Shown here in pieces: positions 19,649 through 29,300 of a stretch of 64,000 bases of DNA. Origin of the DNA: Cellvibrionaceae bacterium (GTDB lineage Bacteria; Pseudomonadota; Gammaproteobacteria; Pseudomonadales; Cellvibrionaceae); contig JANPZW010000004.1 in assembly GCA_024707385.1 (NCBI GenBank), forward strand, positions 186,001 through 250,000, written 5' to 3'. Within the stretch, counting starts at the first letter, position 1; every line of letters starts with the position of its first letter. A model generated the notes under the pieces. It did not search any database. It was not told the origin of the DNA and was given only the letters and a program-made list of their open reading frames with translations. The position numbers and the translations under genes were made by a program.

Positions 19649-19837
19649 ATGAGTAAATCCAGTACGGCAGCGGGCAAATCCGGCCATTCCACCGACTATA
19701 GCCGCAGCGTCAAAACCATCAATCGCATGTTGCGGGAGATGCGCACTGGTCAGTGGGTAGAGGCCTCCAATGAGCCGGTGCCAGTAAAAATCCTCGGTAA
19801 ACCAGCACCAGTTGTCGATTACCCAAAGTCCCGATAA
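19649..19837 (+). CDS. Small protein of 62 residues, unknown
   Basis: Starts MSKSSTAAGKSGHSTDYSRS and is basic and Ser/Lys-rich in its first half, ending in a Pro/Val-rich tail (VKILGKPAPVVDYPKSR). There is no membrane segment. The ATG lies 1 nt after the stop of the preceding membrane-protein gene, with GGAGG 7 nt upstream, so coupled translation is likely. No family recognised. It is followed by a strong terminator. Confidence 0.6.
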   Translation: MSKSSTAAGKSGHSTDYSRSVKTINRMLREMRTGQWVEASNEPVPVKILGKPAPVVDYPKSR

Positions 19838-19870
19838 GCCACTCCGCCATCCGCTCATCGCTTTCTCGTC

Positions 19871-19896
19871 AGGCCCCAATAGGGGCCTTTCTTTTG
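19871..19896 (+). terminator. Rho-independent terminator after the glrR-linked genes
   Basis: The stem AGGCCCC / GGGGCCT with loop AATA is followed by TTCTTTT. It closes the glrK to small-protein group. Confidence 0.9.
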
Positions 19897-20086
19897 TGCC
19901 CCCATCGTGTGCTCAAGCTGTCGCCATGCCCATTTGCAGTGCGGGTTCTTCGCCATAAATTTCCCGCAAATTTCCCTATCCCTATGAAATAAAAGATTTT
20001 TTGATGAGCGCTAAAGCCTCATGATCATTGGCGTATCCCTTGCTGAGCCCTGTATGCCTGCCAATTCAAAAAGGGAGACCGCCCTC

Positions 20087-20289
20087 ATGAATATGTCTTT
20101 ACGAGAAGCAGAACAGTGGTTTGTCCGCATTCATTCAACGGAATGCACACCGGATCAGCGTGCGGAGTTTCTGGAGTGGTTATATGAAGACTCCCGCAAC
20201 GGTGAGCCTTCGCCACCGTAGAGCGACACAACGGCCGCGCCCGCCCCGACTTTTCCTGGCAGCGGGCAGTGAAATATGAGTACGGCTGA
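20087..20289 (+). CDS. Stand-alone DUF4880 (FecR N-terminal domain) protein, one frame break
   Basis: MNMSLREAEQWFVRIHSTECTPDQRAEFLEWL is the short helical DUF4880 domain that normally forms the cytoplasmic, sigma-binding end of FecR anti-sigma factors. Read straight it stops at 20221. Adding one G near 20206 continues as NGEAFATVERHNGRARPDFSWQ, the expected rest of the domain, to 20289 and 67 residues. No membrane or FecR domain follows, so it is a domain-only protein or a remnant. The ATG at 20087 has AGGGAGA upstream. Compare with the complete FecR at 32732. Confidence 0.55.
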
Positions 20290-20380
20290 TCCCGCATTCT
20301 CGGCGAGGTAGGCCTCCGCTGCGTTTGATGGATGCAGCAGTCTCGACGATACTGCTTAATCAGTATTCGAGGGAGCGTCC

Positions 20381-22207
20381 ATGGCCACTCTGATCCCCGC
20401 CATCAATTCCTGTCTGTCGCGCATGACCTCCGGCGAGCGCCGCTTTGCTCAGCGCCTGGAGCAGTTGCTGGAAGACGACTATCTCTGTTGGTACGACGTT
20501 CCCGTTGGGCCGAAAGGTCTGCATCCAGATTTCATTATCCTGCACCCGCGTCGCGGCATTTTGATTTTGGAGGTAAAGGACTGGAAGCTGGAGGCCATCC
20601 AGCAGATGGACAAAACCACAGCTACGTTGCTGACAGCGAATGGCCTCAAGCGCGAAGCCAACCCACTGGAGCAGGCCAGGCAATATTGTCATGCGGTGGT
20701 GAAGTGTCTGGAGCGGGACCCCCAGTTGGTGTATCCGCCGGATCATCCCTTCAAAGGTAAATTGATCATGCCGTTTGGGCACGGCGTGGTGCTTACCAAT
20801 ATCAATCGTCAGCAGTTCGACAGCACCGATCTCGGCGACGTCATTCCCGCCAACCGCGTCATCTGCAAAGATGAAATGCTTGAATCCACAGATCCGGAAA
20901 TATTTCAAACCCGATTGTGGAATATGTTCACCGTGCAATTCCGCCGTGCCCTTTCGCTGCCACAAATCGATCGCGCCCGCTGGCACCTGTTTCCGGAGGT
21001 ACGCATCGTCCAGCGTTCCTTATTCGACGCGGAAACGGACCCGGAGGCGGCGCAGCTCCTGCCGGACTTGATAAGAGTGATGGATCTGCAGCAAGAGCAG
21101 CTTGCCCGCAGCCTCGGTGAAGGTCACCGCGTTATTCACGGTGTCGCTGGTGCCGGCAAAACGTTGATTTTGGTTTATCGCTGTTTACATCTTGCGCGCC
21201 TGATGTCCCGGCCGATTCTGGTGCTCTGTTACAACCGCGCACTCGCCGCTCGTCTGGAGCAGTTAGTGGGTGAAAAAGGCATCGGCGATAAAGTGCAGGT
21301 TTACAATTTTCATCGCTGGTGTCGCGAACAGTTGATCTCCTATAACGAAACGCTGCCGGCGGATGGCCCGGAGTTTTCGGATCAATTGGTGCAGCGATTA
21401 ATTGCCGCGGTGGATGCCGGACGTATTCCCGCAGGTCAATACGGCGCGGTAATGCTCGACGAAGGTCACGATTTTCAGCCAGAGTGGCTGAAATTAACGG
21501 CGCAAATGGTGGATCCAGCAACCAATGCTTTATTAGTGCTCTACGACGATGCGCAATCTATTTATGCGCGTTCGCGCGGTAAATTCAGTTTTGCCAGCGT
21601 CGGCATACAAGCGCGCGGCCGCACCACCATTCTGAAATTGAATTACCGCAATACCGAAGAAGTCATTAACGCCGCCACCGCCTTTGCGCGGGAATTATTA
21701 ACCGAGGCGGAAGCAGAGGAAGACGGCATCCCACTATTGGCGCCGACCAGCGCCGGTCGCAGAGGTCCGCAACCCTTATTGCTGGAACTGCCTAATTTTA
21801 ACGCGGAAACCTGTTATATCGCCGAGCGTTTGCAAACCTTAAATGACAAAGGTCGCAATTGGAGCGACATGGCAGTGGTCTACCGCTCCAATTTCATGGG
21901 CGACAAAATCCGCAAAACGCTGCAGGAAAATCGCATCCCCTGCGAAATTCTCAGCGGCCAAAAATCCTCCGCCCGAAAATCCAAAAACACCGTCAAACTT
22001 GTCACCATGCATTCCAGTAAAGGACTGGAGTTCCCCGTCGTCTTCGTCGCCGGCCTCGGCTATCTGCCCAGTAAAAACCAAGAGGAAAAAGAAGAAGCCC
22101 GTTTGCTCTATGTCGCCATGACGCGGGCGATGGATGAATTGATTTTAACGGGGCATCAGAGTTCGGGGTTTGTGGAGAGGATGAGAAGCGTGGTGGCTGG
22201 GCGTTAG
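20381..22207 (+). CDS. NERD-domain superfamily I DNA helicase
   Basis: 608 residues. N-terminal NERD nuclease-like domain (about 10-140), with the acidic and E-x-K core in [21 protein letters not shown]. Then a UvrD/Rep-type helicase: Walker A GVAGAGKT, motif [14 protein letters not shown], motif IV-VI blocks [27 protein letters not shown] and [14 protein letters not shown]. Such proteins are predicted to process DNA; repair or phage defence are both possible and neither is shown by the context. It is a single gene in good frame throughout, with no partner methylase or nuclease beside it. Confidence 0.9.
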   Translation: MATLIPAINSCLSRMTSGERRFAQRLEQLLEDDYLCWYDVPVGPKGLHPDFIILHPRRGILILEVKDWKLEAIQQMDKTTATLLTANGLKREANPLEQARQYCHAVVKCLERDPQLVYPPDHPFKGKLIMPFGHGVVLTNINRQQFDSTDLGDVIPANRVICKDEMLESTDPEIFQTRLWNMFTVQFRRALSLPQIDRARWHLFPEVRIVQRSLFDAETDPEAAQLLPDLIRVMDLQQEQLARSLGEGHRVIHGVAGAGKTLILVYRCLHLARLMSRPILVLCYNRALAARLEQLVGEKGIGDKVQVYNFHRWCREQLISYNETLPADGPEFSDQLVQRLIAAVDAGRIPAGQYGAVMLDEGHDFQPEWLKLTAQMVDPATNALLVLYDDAQSIYARSRGKFSFASVGIQARGRTTILKLNYRNTEEVINAATAFARELLTEAEAEEDGIPLLAPTSAGRRGPQPLLLELPNFNAETCYIAERLQTLNDKGRNWSDMAVVYRSNFMGDKIRKTLQENRIPCEILSGQKSSARKSKNTVKLVTMHSSKGLEFPVVFVAGLGYLPSKNQEEKEEARLLYVAMTRAMDELILTGHQSSGFVERMRSVVAGR

Positions 22208-22282
22208 GTAATCAAGTCGACCCTCATCGCACCTTCGCAAAAACGGCTTGACCAGGGAACCATTTAAGCCTAATTTAACCAA

Positions 22283-22638
22283 ATGGTTAAATACGATCTC
22301 CAACTCGATTCCGTCTTCACTGCGCTGGCCCACCCGGCTCGGCGGGCTATGTTGGCGCGGTTGAGTCGGGGGAGGCGACGGTGGGGGAGTTGGCGGAGCC
22401 TTTGGAGATGTCGCTGCCGGCGGTGACCAAACATTTGAAGATGCTGGAGCGGGCGGGGTTGATCAGTCGCGGCAGGGATGCGCAGTGGCGGCCTTGCAAG
22501 CTGGAAGAGGCACCCTTGGTGGCTGCGTCGGATTGGATCGAGTCGCACCGTAAGATCTGGGAGGCGCGTATGGATCGGCTGGAAAATTATTTACATACCT
22601 TGGCGAACGAGCAGGAGAATTGTGATGAGCCAAAATGA
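22283..22638 (+). CDS. ArsR-family transcriptional regulator (one frame break)
   Basis: Corrected length 118 residues. The first part (MVKYDLQLDSVFTALAHPARRAML) reads from the ATG at 22283. The winged helix (VGELAEPLEMSLPAVTKHLKMLERAGLI) is in the next frame. Adding one G to the run at 22368-22372 joins them as LSRGEATVGEL. It is of the type that regulates neighbouring SRPBCC/AHSA1 genes. Its stop overlaps the start of that gene by 14 nt, a classic two-gene operon. Confidence 0.85.
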
Positions 22639-23083
22639 GCGAGAGCGCGAAGTGATATTGCAGCGGGAAGTGCCGTTTCCCCGCGAACTGGTTTGGAAAG
22701 CCATGACGGCCCCGGATCACGTGAATAACTGGTGGGGGCCGGATGATTTTAAGAACGAAAATGTGGTGATGGATTTTCGCGTTGGCGGTACCTGGACTTT
22801 TGATATGGTAGCGTCAGATGGTACGTGCTTTCCCAATCATTCGTTATTTAAAGAAATTATTCCGCTGGAAAAAATCATCTATGACCACGGCGACGGTATG
22901 CGCGTCTGGTTTGAGAGCACGGTGACACTGGCGCAAACCGAAAAAGGTACTTTGGTGACGATTCGCCATTTATTCCCGACGCGGGAATCCCGGGATGAAG
23001 TGGTGGAAAAATACGGTGCAATCGAAGGTGGCAAACAGCATTTGGCCAATCTGGAAGCCTATATTGCAAAAAATCTGGTGTAA
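22625..23083 (+). CDS. SRPBCC (AHSA1-like) domain protein
   Basis: 152 residues beginning MSQNEREREVILQREVPFP. AHSA1/START-like fold: WKAMTAPDHVNNWWGP, DFRVGGTWTFDM, then LVTIRHLFPT. A hydrophobic-ligand-binding role is usual, but no ligand can be read from sequence. It overlaps the upstream ArsR gene, with which it is commonly paired, and is followed by a strong hairpin terminator. Confidence 0.85.
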   Translation: MSQNEREREVILQREVPFPRELVWKAMTAPDHVNNWWGPDDFKNENVVMDFRVGGTWTFDMVASDGTCFPNHSLFKEIIPLEKIIYDHGDGMRVWFESTVTLAQTEKGTLVTIRHLFPTRESRDEVVEKYGAIEGGKQHLANLEAYIAKNLV

Positions 23084-23087
23084 AACT

Positions 23088-23125
23088 GCGGAAGCAGCAA
23101 GCTGCTTCCGCGCAATTATTTTTAT
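23088..23125. terminator. Terminator between the SRPBCC gene and the convergent GH43 gene
   Basis: A 10-bp perfect stem, GCGGAAGCAG (23088-23097) with CTGCTTCCGC (23102-23111), loop CAAG, followed by GCAATTATTTTT on the plus strand. It may serve both converging genes. Confidence 0.88.
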
Positions 23126-24693
23126 TCCAGTTCTCGATACTCAAACCACTTAAAATCCGCCGGCTTGCGCGTGCCGGATACATCCTGGCAGGCCATGCCG
23201 ACGAAATTTCCGGTAAAGCCACAGGGCATGGCATGTTCGTCGCTGAGAATGGAGGCGTCCTGCTCCCAGCCTATGGCGGTCCAGTTTTGCTCATCGGGTG
23301 AATAAAAAAAGCGGATGCGATCATCTTGTATCGTGAGTTTTAAACACACAGCGTCCCAACTATCCAGTGGGTATTCTTTTTCAATGGGATAAGTGATGAC
23401 GCCTTTTTCGCATTTCATTAAACCCAGGCAGCGTTTGGAGTGGGGCGCCCAGGTTAAATACAGATAATAAAAACTGTCGGTATTGTAGAAAGCGACCAGC
23501 CCCGCCAGTTGTTGAAAATTCTCTGGGCTGAATTCTACGCAAGTAGATGCTTCGATATGAAAATGCTCCTGTCGTCGCGCCACCAGGCTTTGTTCAAACA
23601 TGGAGGTGATGCTTTCGCGCCCATAAAGCCGCAAATAACCTTTTCGGTCATTTAAGCTGCTGATGTCGTCGATGCGAACGCGCGGTGCCATCCAGTGAAT
23701 CGGCAATTGATCCACATCGAACTGTTCTCGCGACGACGTTTTGGGCCAGGGATGCGCCGGTAAATTCGGTAGAGACACTTCATCCGCCGGTTCCTGTGTA
23801 CCGCTGGCAAGGCGCGGCCAGCCGTCTTGCCAAATAATCGGTTGCAGTGAGGTTTCTCTACCGAGAATGGAGCGCCCATTGGCGAGCCGGCGGCGGCATA
23901 AATGGGCGAACAACCAGCTGCCGTCGGCGTTTTCAACAAAACTGCCGTGGCCAGCGGATTGCAGGCGCAATTGCGGATTTTGATTGCTGCTGATCAGAGG
24001 ATTGTTTGGCATTACTTCGTAAGGGCCGACGAGGCTTTTAGCGCGGGCGACCGTGGCTGCGTGAGTGGTGAAGGTGCCGCCTTCTGCGGTGAGCAAATAA
24101 TACCAACCGTCCTTTTTATAAATATGCGGACCTTCCACCAGTCCCAATTCCGTACCGCGAAAAATATTCGTCACCGGACCGACAAGGGATTTTTTCTGCT
24201 CGTCATATTCCTGCAACAGAATTCCACCAAATGCGTTATTGCCCGGCCGGTGATCCCACACCATATTCAGCAGCCATTTGCGGCCGTCGTCGTCGTGAAA
24301 TAAAGAGGGATCGAATCCTGAACTGTTGAGATAAACCGGTTCCGACCAGGGGCCTTCGACATTTGATGCGGTCACCAGATAATTGTGCGCATCCTTGAAA
24401 CTGCCGGCCCAGCGGCGCGAGATGGTGTAAATCAAATAGAACAGGCCGTTGTGATGGGTGAGGCAAGGTGCCCATACGCCGCCCGAATTGGGGCAGCCGC
24501 GCAGATCCAGTTGCGAGTAGCGCGTCAGCGGATAGGTCGCTGTGCGCCAGTTCACCAGATCGCGGGAGTGGGCGATTTGCACGCCGGGAAACCATTCGAA
24601 GGTGGAAGTGGCGATGTAATAGTCATCGCCGACCCGCAAGATGCTGGGGTCTGGGTAAAAGCCGCGTAGAACAGGATTGTGAACCGTTGCCAT
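23122..24693 (-). CDS. GH43 glycosidase, beta-xylosidase/arabinofuranosidase type
   Basis: 523 residues. N-terminal five-bladed GH43 propeller starting NPVLRGFYPDPSIL (catalytic base Asp15), with the later GLVEGPHIYKKDGWYYLL block carrying the acid/base glutamate. A C-terminal beta-sandwich follows (about 320 to the end), as in xylan 1,4-beta-xylosidases. No signal peptide, so it probably acts in the cytoplasm on imported oligosaccharides. I chose the ATG at 24693 (MATVHNPVL), with GAGAGGGA upstream, over one 57 nt earlier that adds MLHLRQGVAS. It is divergent from the GH53 gene, so the pair may share control. Confidence 0.9.
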   Translation of the reverse strand: MATVHNPVLRGFYPDPSILRVGDDYYIATSTFEWFPGVQIAHSRDLVNWRTATYPLTRYSQLDLRGCPNSGGVWAPCLTHHNGLFYLIYTISRRWAGSFKDAHNYLVTASNVEGPWSEPVYLNSSGFDPSLFHDDDGRKWLLNMVWDHRPGNNAFGGILLQEYDEQKKSLVGPVTNIFRGTELGLVEGPHIYKKDGWYYLLTAEGGTFTTHAATVARAKSLVGPYEVMPNNPLISSNQNPQLRLQSAGHGSFVENADGSWLFAHLCRRRLANGRSILGRETSLQPIIWQDGWPRLASGTQEPADEVSLPNLPAHPWPKTSSREQFDVDQLPIHWMAPRVRIDDISSLNDRKGYLRLYGRESITSMFEQSLVARRQEHFHIEASTCVEFSPENFQQLAGLVAFYNTDSFYYLYLTWAPHSKRCLGLMKCEKGVITYPIEKEYPLDSWDAVCLKLTIQDDRIRFFYSPDEQNWTAIGWEQDASILSDEHAMPCGFTGNFVGMACQDVSGTRKPADFKWFEYRELE

Positions 24694-24874
24694 AAGTAAT
24701 CCCTCTCGGTTGAGCGCGGCAGATGCTACACCTTGCCGTAGATGTAGCAAAAGAGGGGAATTGGCTGATTATCTGTCATAAATGCTGCGTTGATCACGGA
24801 CTTGCGCCGGGAACCGGTTAGGCTTTTCCGCTGTTTTTGCTGCATTCCATGATAATCACAGAGGCAAGGAATCT

Positions 24875-26158
24875 ATGAGCGGCTCACTTCTAAAACGTGT
24901 TCTGGCATTGATGACCACAGCGGGATTGACGGTGGTACTTGCCGCTTGTGGCGGTGTGTCCGGTTCGGATCCGTCATCCAGTAGTTCTTCATCCAGTAGC
25001 TCGAGCTCGTCCTCCAGCAGCTCATCCTCCAGTTCGTCATCCAGCAGCTCATCGTCTTCGAGTTCATCTTCAAGCTCGTCGAGCAGTTCAAGCTCTTCCG
25101 GCATAGCCGCCGTCTACCGCCCTGGCGATTATGTTATCGGAGCGGATATTTCCTATTGGTCGGAACAATTGACACGTGGCGCGCGTTATGTGGATACCGA
25201 TGGCAACAGCAAGGATTTATTGGCGCTATTGAAAAATCACGGTTTCAATCTGATTCGCCTGCGCACCTTCGTCGATCCATGGGCCGCCTACGGTTATGCC
25301 TCCAATACCAATGCTTGCAGCGGGAAAAGTGAGCCGTTTGCCGGCAAAGAGGACATTATCCGCACTGCGCAGCGTGTTAAAGCTGCCGGTATGGGGCTGC
25401 TATTGGATTTTCATTACAGCGACACCTGGGCCGACCCAGGCAAACAAATTATTCCCGAAGCGTGGCGAAGCGCGCGATCCATCGACGAGCTCGCCAATCA
25501 TGTGCGCCTCTATACGCTAGATGTACTGGAGTCTTTGCGTGCGGTGAATGCTCTGCCGGATATGGTGCAAGTGGGCAACGAAGTCACGCCGGGAATGCTG
25601 ATTCATGTACCCACCAATAGCACCGATTGTTGGGGCAATAATTCCAACGTGAATACCGCGGTGAATGGTCAGGCCAACAACAATAATTGGCCCAACCTTG
25701 CGCGTTTGTTAAACGCAGGGTTACAGGCGGTGAAACAAGTCAGCCCGAATATTCAGACGGTTCTACATGTTGAAAATACCGGTCGACCCGCAGATGTGGA
25801 ATGGTGGATCGACAGTGCGCTGCAACAGAATTTGCAGTTCGACATTATGGCGTTTTCCGCTTACGCCGCTTTTCAGGGGCCGGCTTCCAACTGGTCGAGT
25901 TATTTCCAGCGTTATGCGGCGCGTTATCCGCAATTGCAATTTATGGTGGCGGAATACAATCCCGAAGCGCGTTTGCTGAATGATGTAATGCGCGGACTGC
26001 CAAATGGCCGCGGGCGCGGAACCATTATCTGGGAGCCAACGGAATCGGGTGCATGGGGGCAGGCATTGCTCCCATGGTCCGAGAACAATGTGTACACCGC
26101 TGTACCAGCGAGATTTCAGGAATATGATGCGATGGTGAGAGATTACGGCCTGCGCTGA
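24875..26158 (+). CDS. GH53 endo-beta-1,4-galactanase, lipoprotein with poly-serine linker
   Basis: 427 residues. Lipoprotein signal (GLTVVLAAC, anchor Cys25), then about 41 serines in a row-like linker (roughly residues 34-75), then a GH53 barrel: IGADISYWSEQL, FNLIRLRTFVDPW, LLDFHYSDTWADPG, acid/base glutamate in VQVGNEVTPG, nucleophile in FMVAEYNPEA. It cuts beta-1,4-galactan of pectin side chains at the cell surface. Poly-serine linkers of this kind are characteristic of Cellvibrio-like degraders. The minus strand across the linker shows a long acidic frame, which is only the shadow of the serine codons. Confidence 0.95.
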   Translation: MSGSLLKRVLALMTTAGLTVVLAACGGVSGSDPSSSSSSSSSSSSSSSSSSSSSSSSSSSSSSSSSSSSSSSSSSGIAAVYRPGDYVIGADISYWSEQLTRGARYVDTDGNSKDLLALLKNHGFNLIRLRTFVDPWAAYGYASNTNACSGKSEPFAGKEDIIRTAQRVKAAGMGLLLDFHYSDTWADPGKQIIPEAWRSARSIDELANHVRLYTLDVLESLRAVNALPDMVQVGNEVTPGMLIHVPTNSTDCWGNNSNVNTAVNGQANNNNWPNLARLLNAGLQAVKQVSPNIQTVLHVENTGRPADVEWWIDSALQQNLQFDIMAFSAYAAFQGPASNWSSYFQRYAARYPQLQFMVAEYNPEARLLNDVMRGLPNGRGRGTIIWEPTESGAWGQALLPWSENNVYTAVPARFQEYDAMVRDYGLR

Positions 26159-26356
26159 GGCCAATCTATGGCCAGCCAAATGTTCCATTGCGCACAGAAA
26201 TAATTTCCATGGAGTCGTAAGCGTGATTTTTTTGTCGCGCCCGGACTAAAAATCTGGACTCGCAAGATTTTAATCCCAATAATCGGCGAACTCGTATATG
26301 AGCGCCAATCTATTGGATGCTTTTCATCCGCAACCCGTCAGAGCAAAATCATTAAT

Positions 26357-29300
26357 ATGCAAAGCGAAGCGGACCAGCTCAAGCAGCCGTTGCTTGTTGT
26401 CGGTGTCGGTGTTTCCTCCGGCAATCTGGAAACGTTGGTCGAATTCTGTCAGGCCGTTCCTGTGCAGTCAGGCTTATCCATTCTTGTCTCTCTCTATGAA
26501 GATCATCCGTACGCGGAGCTGCAGCGCGTCCTCGACAGTCTGGTGGATAAAAATGGTCTGCAGATTGCGCAGGATGGGCAGTTGCTTGAAGCGAGCACTA
26601 TTTATCTTCTGCCACTCGGTTATACCCCTCGCATTGCGCAACATACGCTGCGACTGAGTCGCGTCAAGGAGCGCCGCGGCCAGCGTATGGCGATCGATCA
26701 GATGCTGCGCATGGTGGGCGAGGCTTACGGCGCGCAGTCAGTTGGAGTTTTGCTGGCCGGACCGGGTCGTGACGGCACCATAGGTCTGCGTGCGCTGAAA
26801 GCTGCCGGCGGACTCACCTTGGTGCAGGATCCTAAAACGGCTAACCAAGCCGCCATGTTGCGCAATGCCATCAATGCCGGTGTTACCGATCGGGTGCTGA
26901 CGGTGGAGGCAATTCCACAGGCGATTGTGGACTATGCCGAACATCCCTATTTGAATATCGAAGACGGTGGTAAAGACCCGCAGGAAGAGCAGCTGCAGGC
27001 TATAGCCGCATTTCTTAAACAAAAAGAAAATTTTGATCTCAACCAATATAAAGAAGGTACGGTGCGGCGCCGTATTTATCGGCGCATGAGTCTCACAGGG
27101 CAAAAAACGCTGGGCGGTTATGTAACTCTTCTGGAAGAGGATCCAGAAGAGCGGCGCTTGTTGATGGGCGATTTGCTGATCAACGTCACAGATTTTTTTC
27201 GCGATCGCCGCGCTTTTGAAACCCTGGAAAAATTGGCCCTCGATCCATTGCTGCAGCGTGCGGCGGACGGTGAGGAGATCCGCGTTTGGGTGCCAGGTTG
27301 CGCAAGCGGGGAAGAGGCTTATTCGCTGGCGATTCTGCTGCTGGAAAAAATTGACAAGATCGGCAAGGATCTCGACCTCAAAGTATTTGCCACGGACGTG
27401 GATGCCGAGGTCATCCGCATCGCCCGGAACGGAATTTATTCCGCGGAAGTCGTCAACGAATTGCCGGACGCCTATATCCAGAAATACTTCAAATCCCTGG
27501 ACGACGACCAATACAAGGTCCACAGTCATGTGCGCGAAAAAATTTCCTTCGCCACACAGAACGTCTACACAGACCCGCCGTTCTCCCGGCTCGATCTCAT
27601 CAGTTGTCGCAATCTGCTGATTTATCTGCGCCGCAACGTGCAGGAGCGGGTACTGAAATCATTTTATTTCGCCCTCAAGCCCAACGGTTATCTGTTCCTT
27701 GGCAGCTCGGAAAATATCGGCAGTCAAAAAGATCGCTTCAAACAATTGTCGCAAAAGTGGCGTCTGTTCGAGCGTTATGACAATGGTGAGACACGTTATT
27801 TATCACCGCCCCGTCCGAGCATAGTCAGTGGTTATTCCCACCGCAAAGGCGAGCGGGATAAAAGTAAAAAGGTTCAGGAGTTGGATTTGGGCAGTCTCGC
27901 GCGCGATGCGCTGCTGCGCAATGTGCCGCCCTCGGTGGTGATCGGAGCGGATAACCGGGTGCTCTATGTTCACGGCGATCTGCGTCATCTCATCCGCATG
28001 CCGGAGGGCGAGCCCAATCTCGATCTTATTCGCATGCTGGATAAGAATTTGCGTTCGCGTCTGCGCAGCGGGTTTTTCAAAGCGCGCCAGACCAAAACCA
28101 CGGTAGTGCTGCGTTCGCCCACTGTCTTCAATGAGGAGCATCAGCAGAATCCGCCGTTGCAAGTAACGATTGCTCCAATCGACCATGCTGAATTGCACGA
28201 TGATGCCTTGATCGTGACCTTTGAGGAAATCATGGCCGTGGGTGTGGATTTTCATAATCGCAGCGCCGGTATAGCCGCATCCGATCAGGAAAAAATGATC
28301 GAGGCGATGGAGCGCGAGCTGAATGACACCCGCCGTGAATTGCAAAATACGGTGGAGGAACTGGAGACCAGTACAGAAGAGTTGCGCGCAGCTCACGAGG
28401 AGGCTCTGTCAACCAACGAAGAGCTGCAGTCCGCCAATGAAGAACTGGAGGCGAGCACAGAGGAATTGCGTTCGCTGAATGAAGAGCTGTCGACAGTTAA
28501 TGATCAATTGAAGGAAAAAGTTGACGAGGTGCAGACCGCGCACAACGATCTGGAGAATTTTATGGCGAGCACCAACCTCGCCACACTATTTCTCGATAAC
28601 CAGTTGCGCATTAAACGTTATACCCCAGCGGCGGAGCGCCTTTTTGCGCATGGGTCCTGGGGATATAGATCGGCCGGTGATGGAAATTTCCCGCGCGCTG
28701 ATCAACGATGACACCATGGAGGACGCGCGACGGGTGCTCGAAAATGTCGAGCCCATCGAGCAGGAAATTGCGGTGGAGAATGGCCGCTGGTTCATGCGCA
28801 AAATACTGCCCTACCGCACCGAGGATCGGCGCATCATCGGCGTGGTAATCACGTTCAATGACATTACCGCACTAAAGCAGGCGGTGAAAAGTCTGGAAAC
28901 CCGGGAATATCAACACGCAATAGTGGCGAAGCTCGGGCTCGACGCACTCAGCATGAACGATATTGACGAACTGATGGATCAGGTCGTGCGCGAGGCCGCT
29001 CATACTTTGGATGCGGATCTCTGCAAAGTGCTGGAGTATGACGCGCAGCGAAATGATTTTCTCCTGAAAGCCGGGTTGGGTTGGCGCGGTGTGGAAATAG
29101 GCGTGAGCCGTGTACCCGGGGATCTGGATTCGCAGGCGGGTTACGCTATGCGAGAACACCAGCCAGTCATCGTGGAGGATCTGCGCAAGGAAAAACGTTT
29201 TCGCGGTCCCGCGCTGCTCAGTCGTCACGGCGTCGTCAGCGGCGTCAGCTGCCTTATTCCCGGGGCGGATGGTCCCTACGGGGTAATTGGCGTGCACACG

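Noticed and set aside
24970..25100. Short-period repetitive DNA that could suggest a CRISPR or minisatellite
   Set aside because: The repetition is the serine codons of an in-frame linker; there are no spacers.
24856..25104. Very acidic minus-strand frame (runs of D, E and L)
   Set aside because: It is the complement of the poly-serine linker codons of the GH53 gene; no start context or family.
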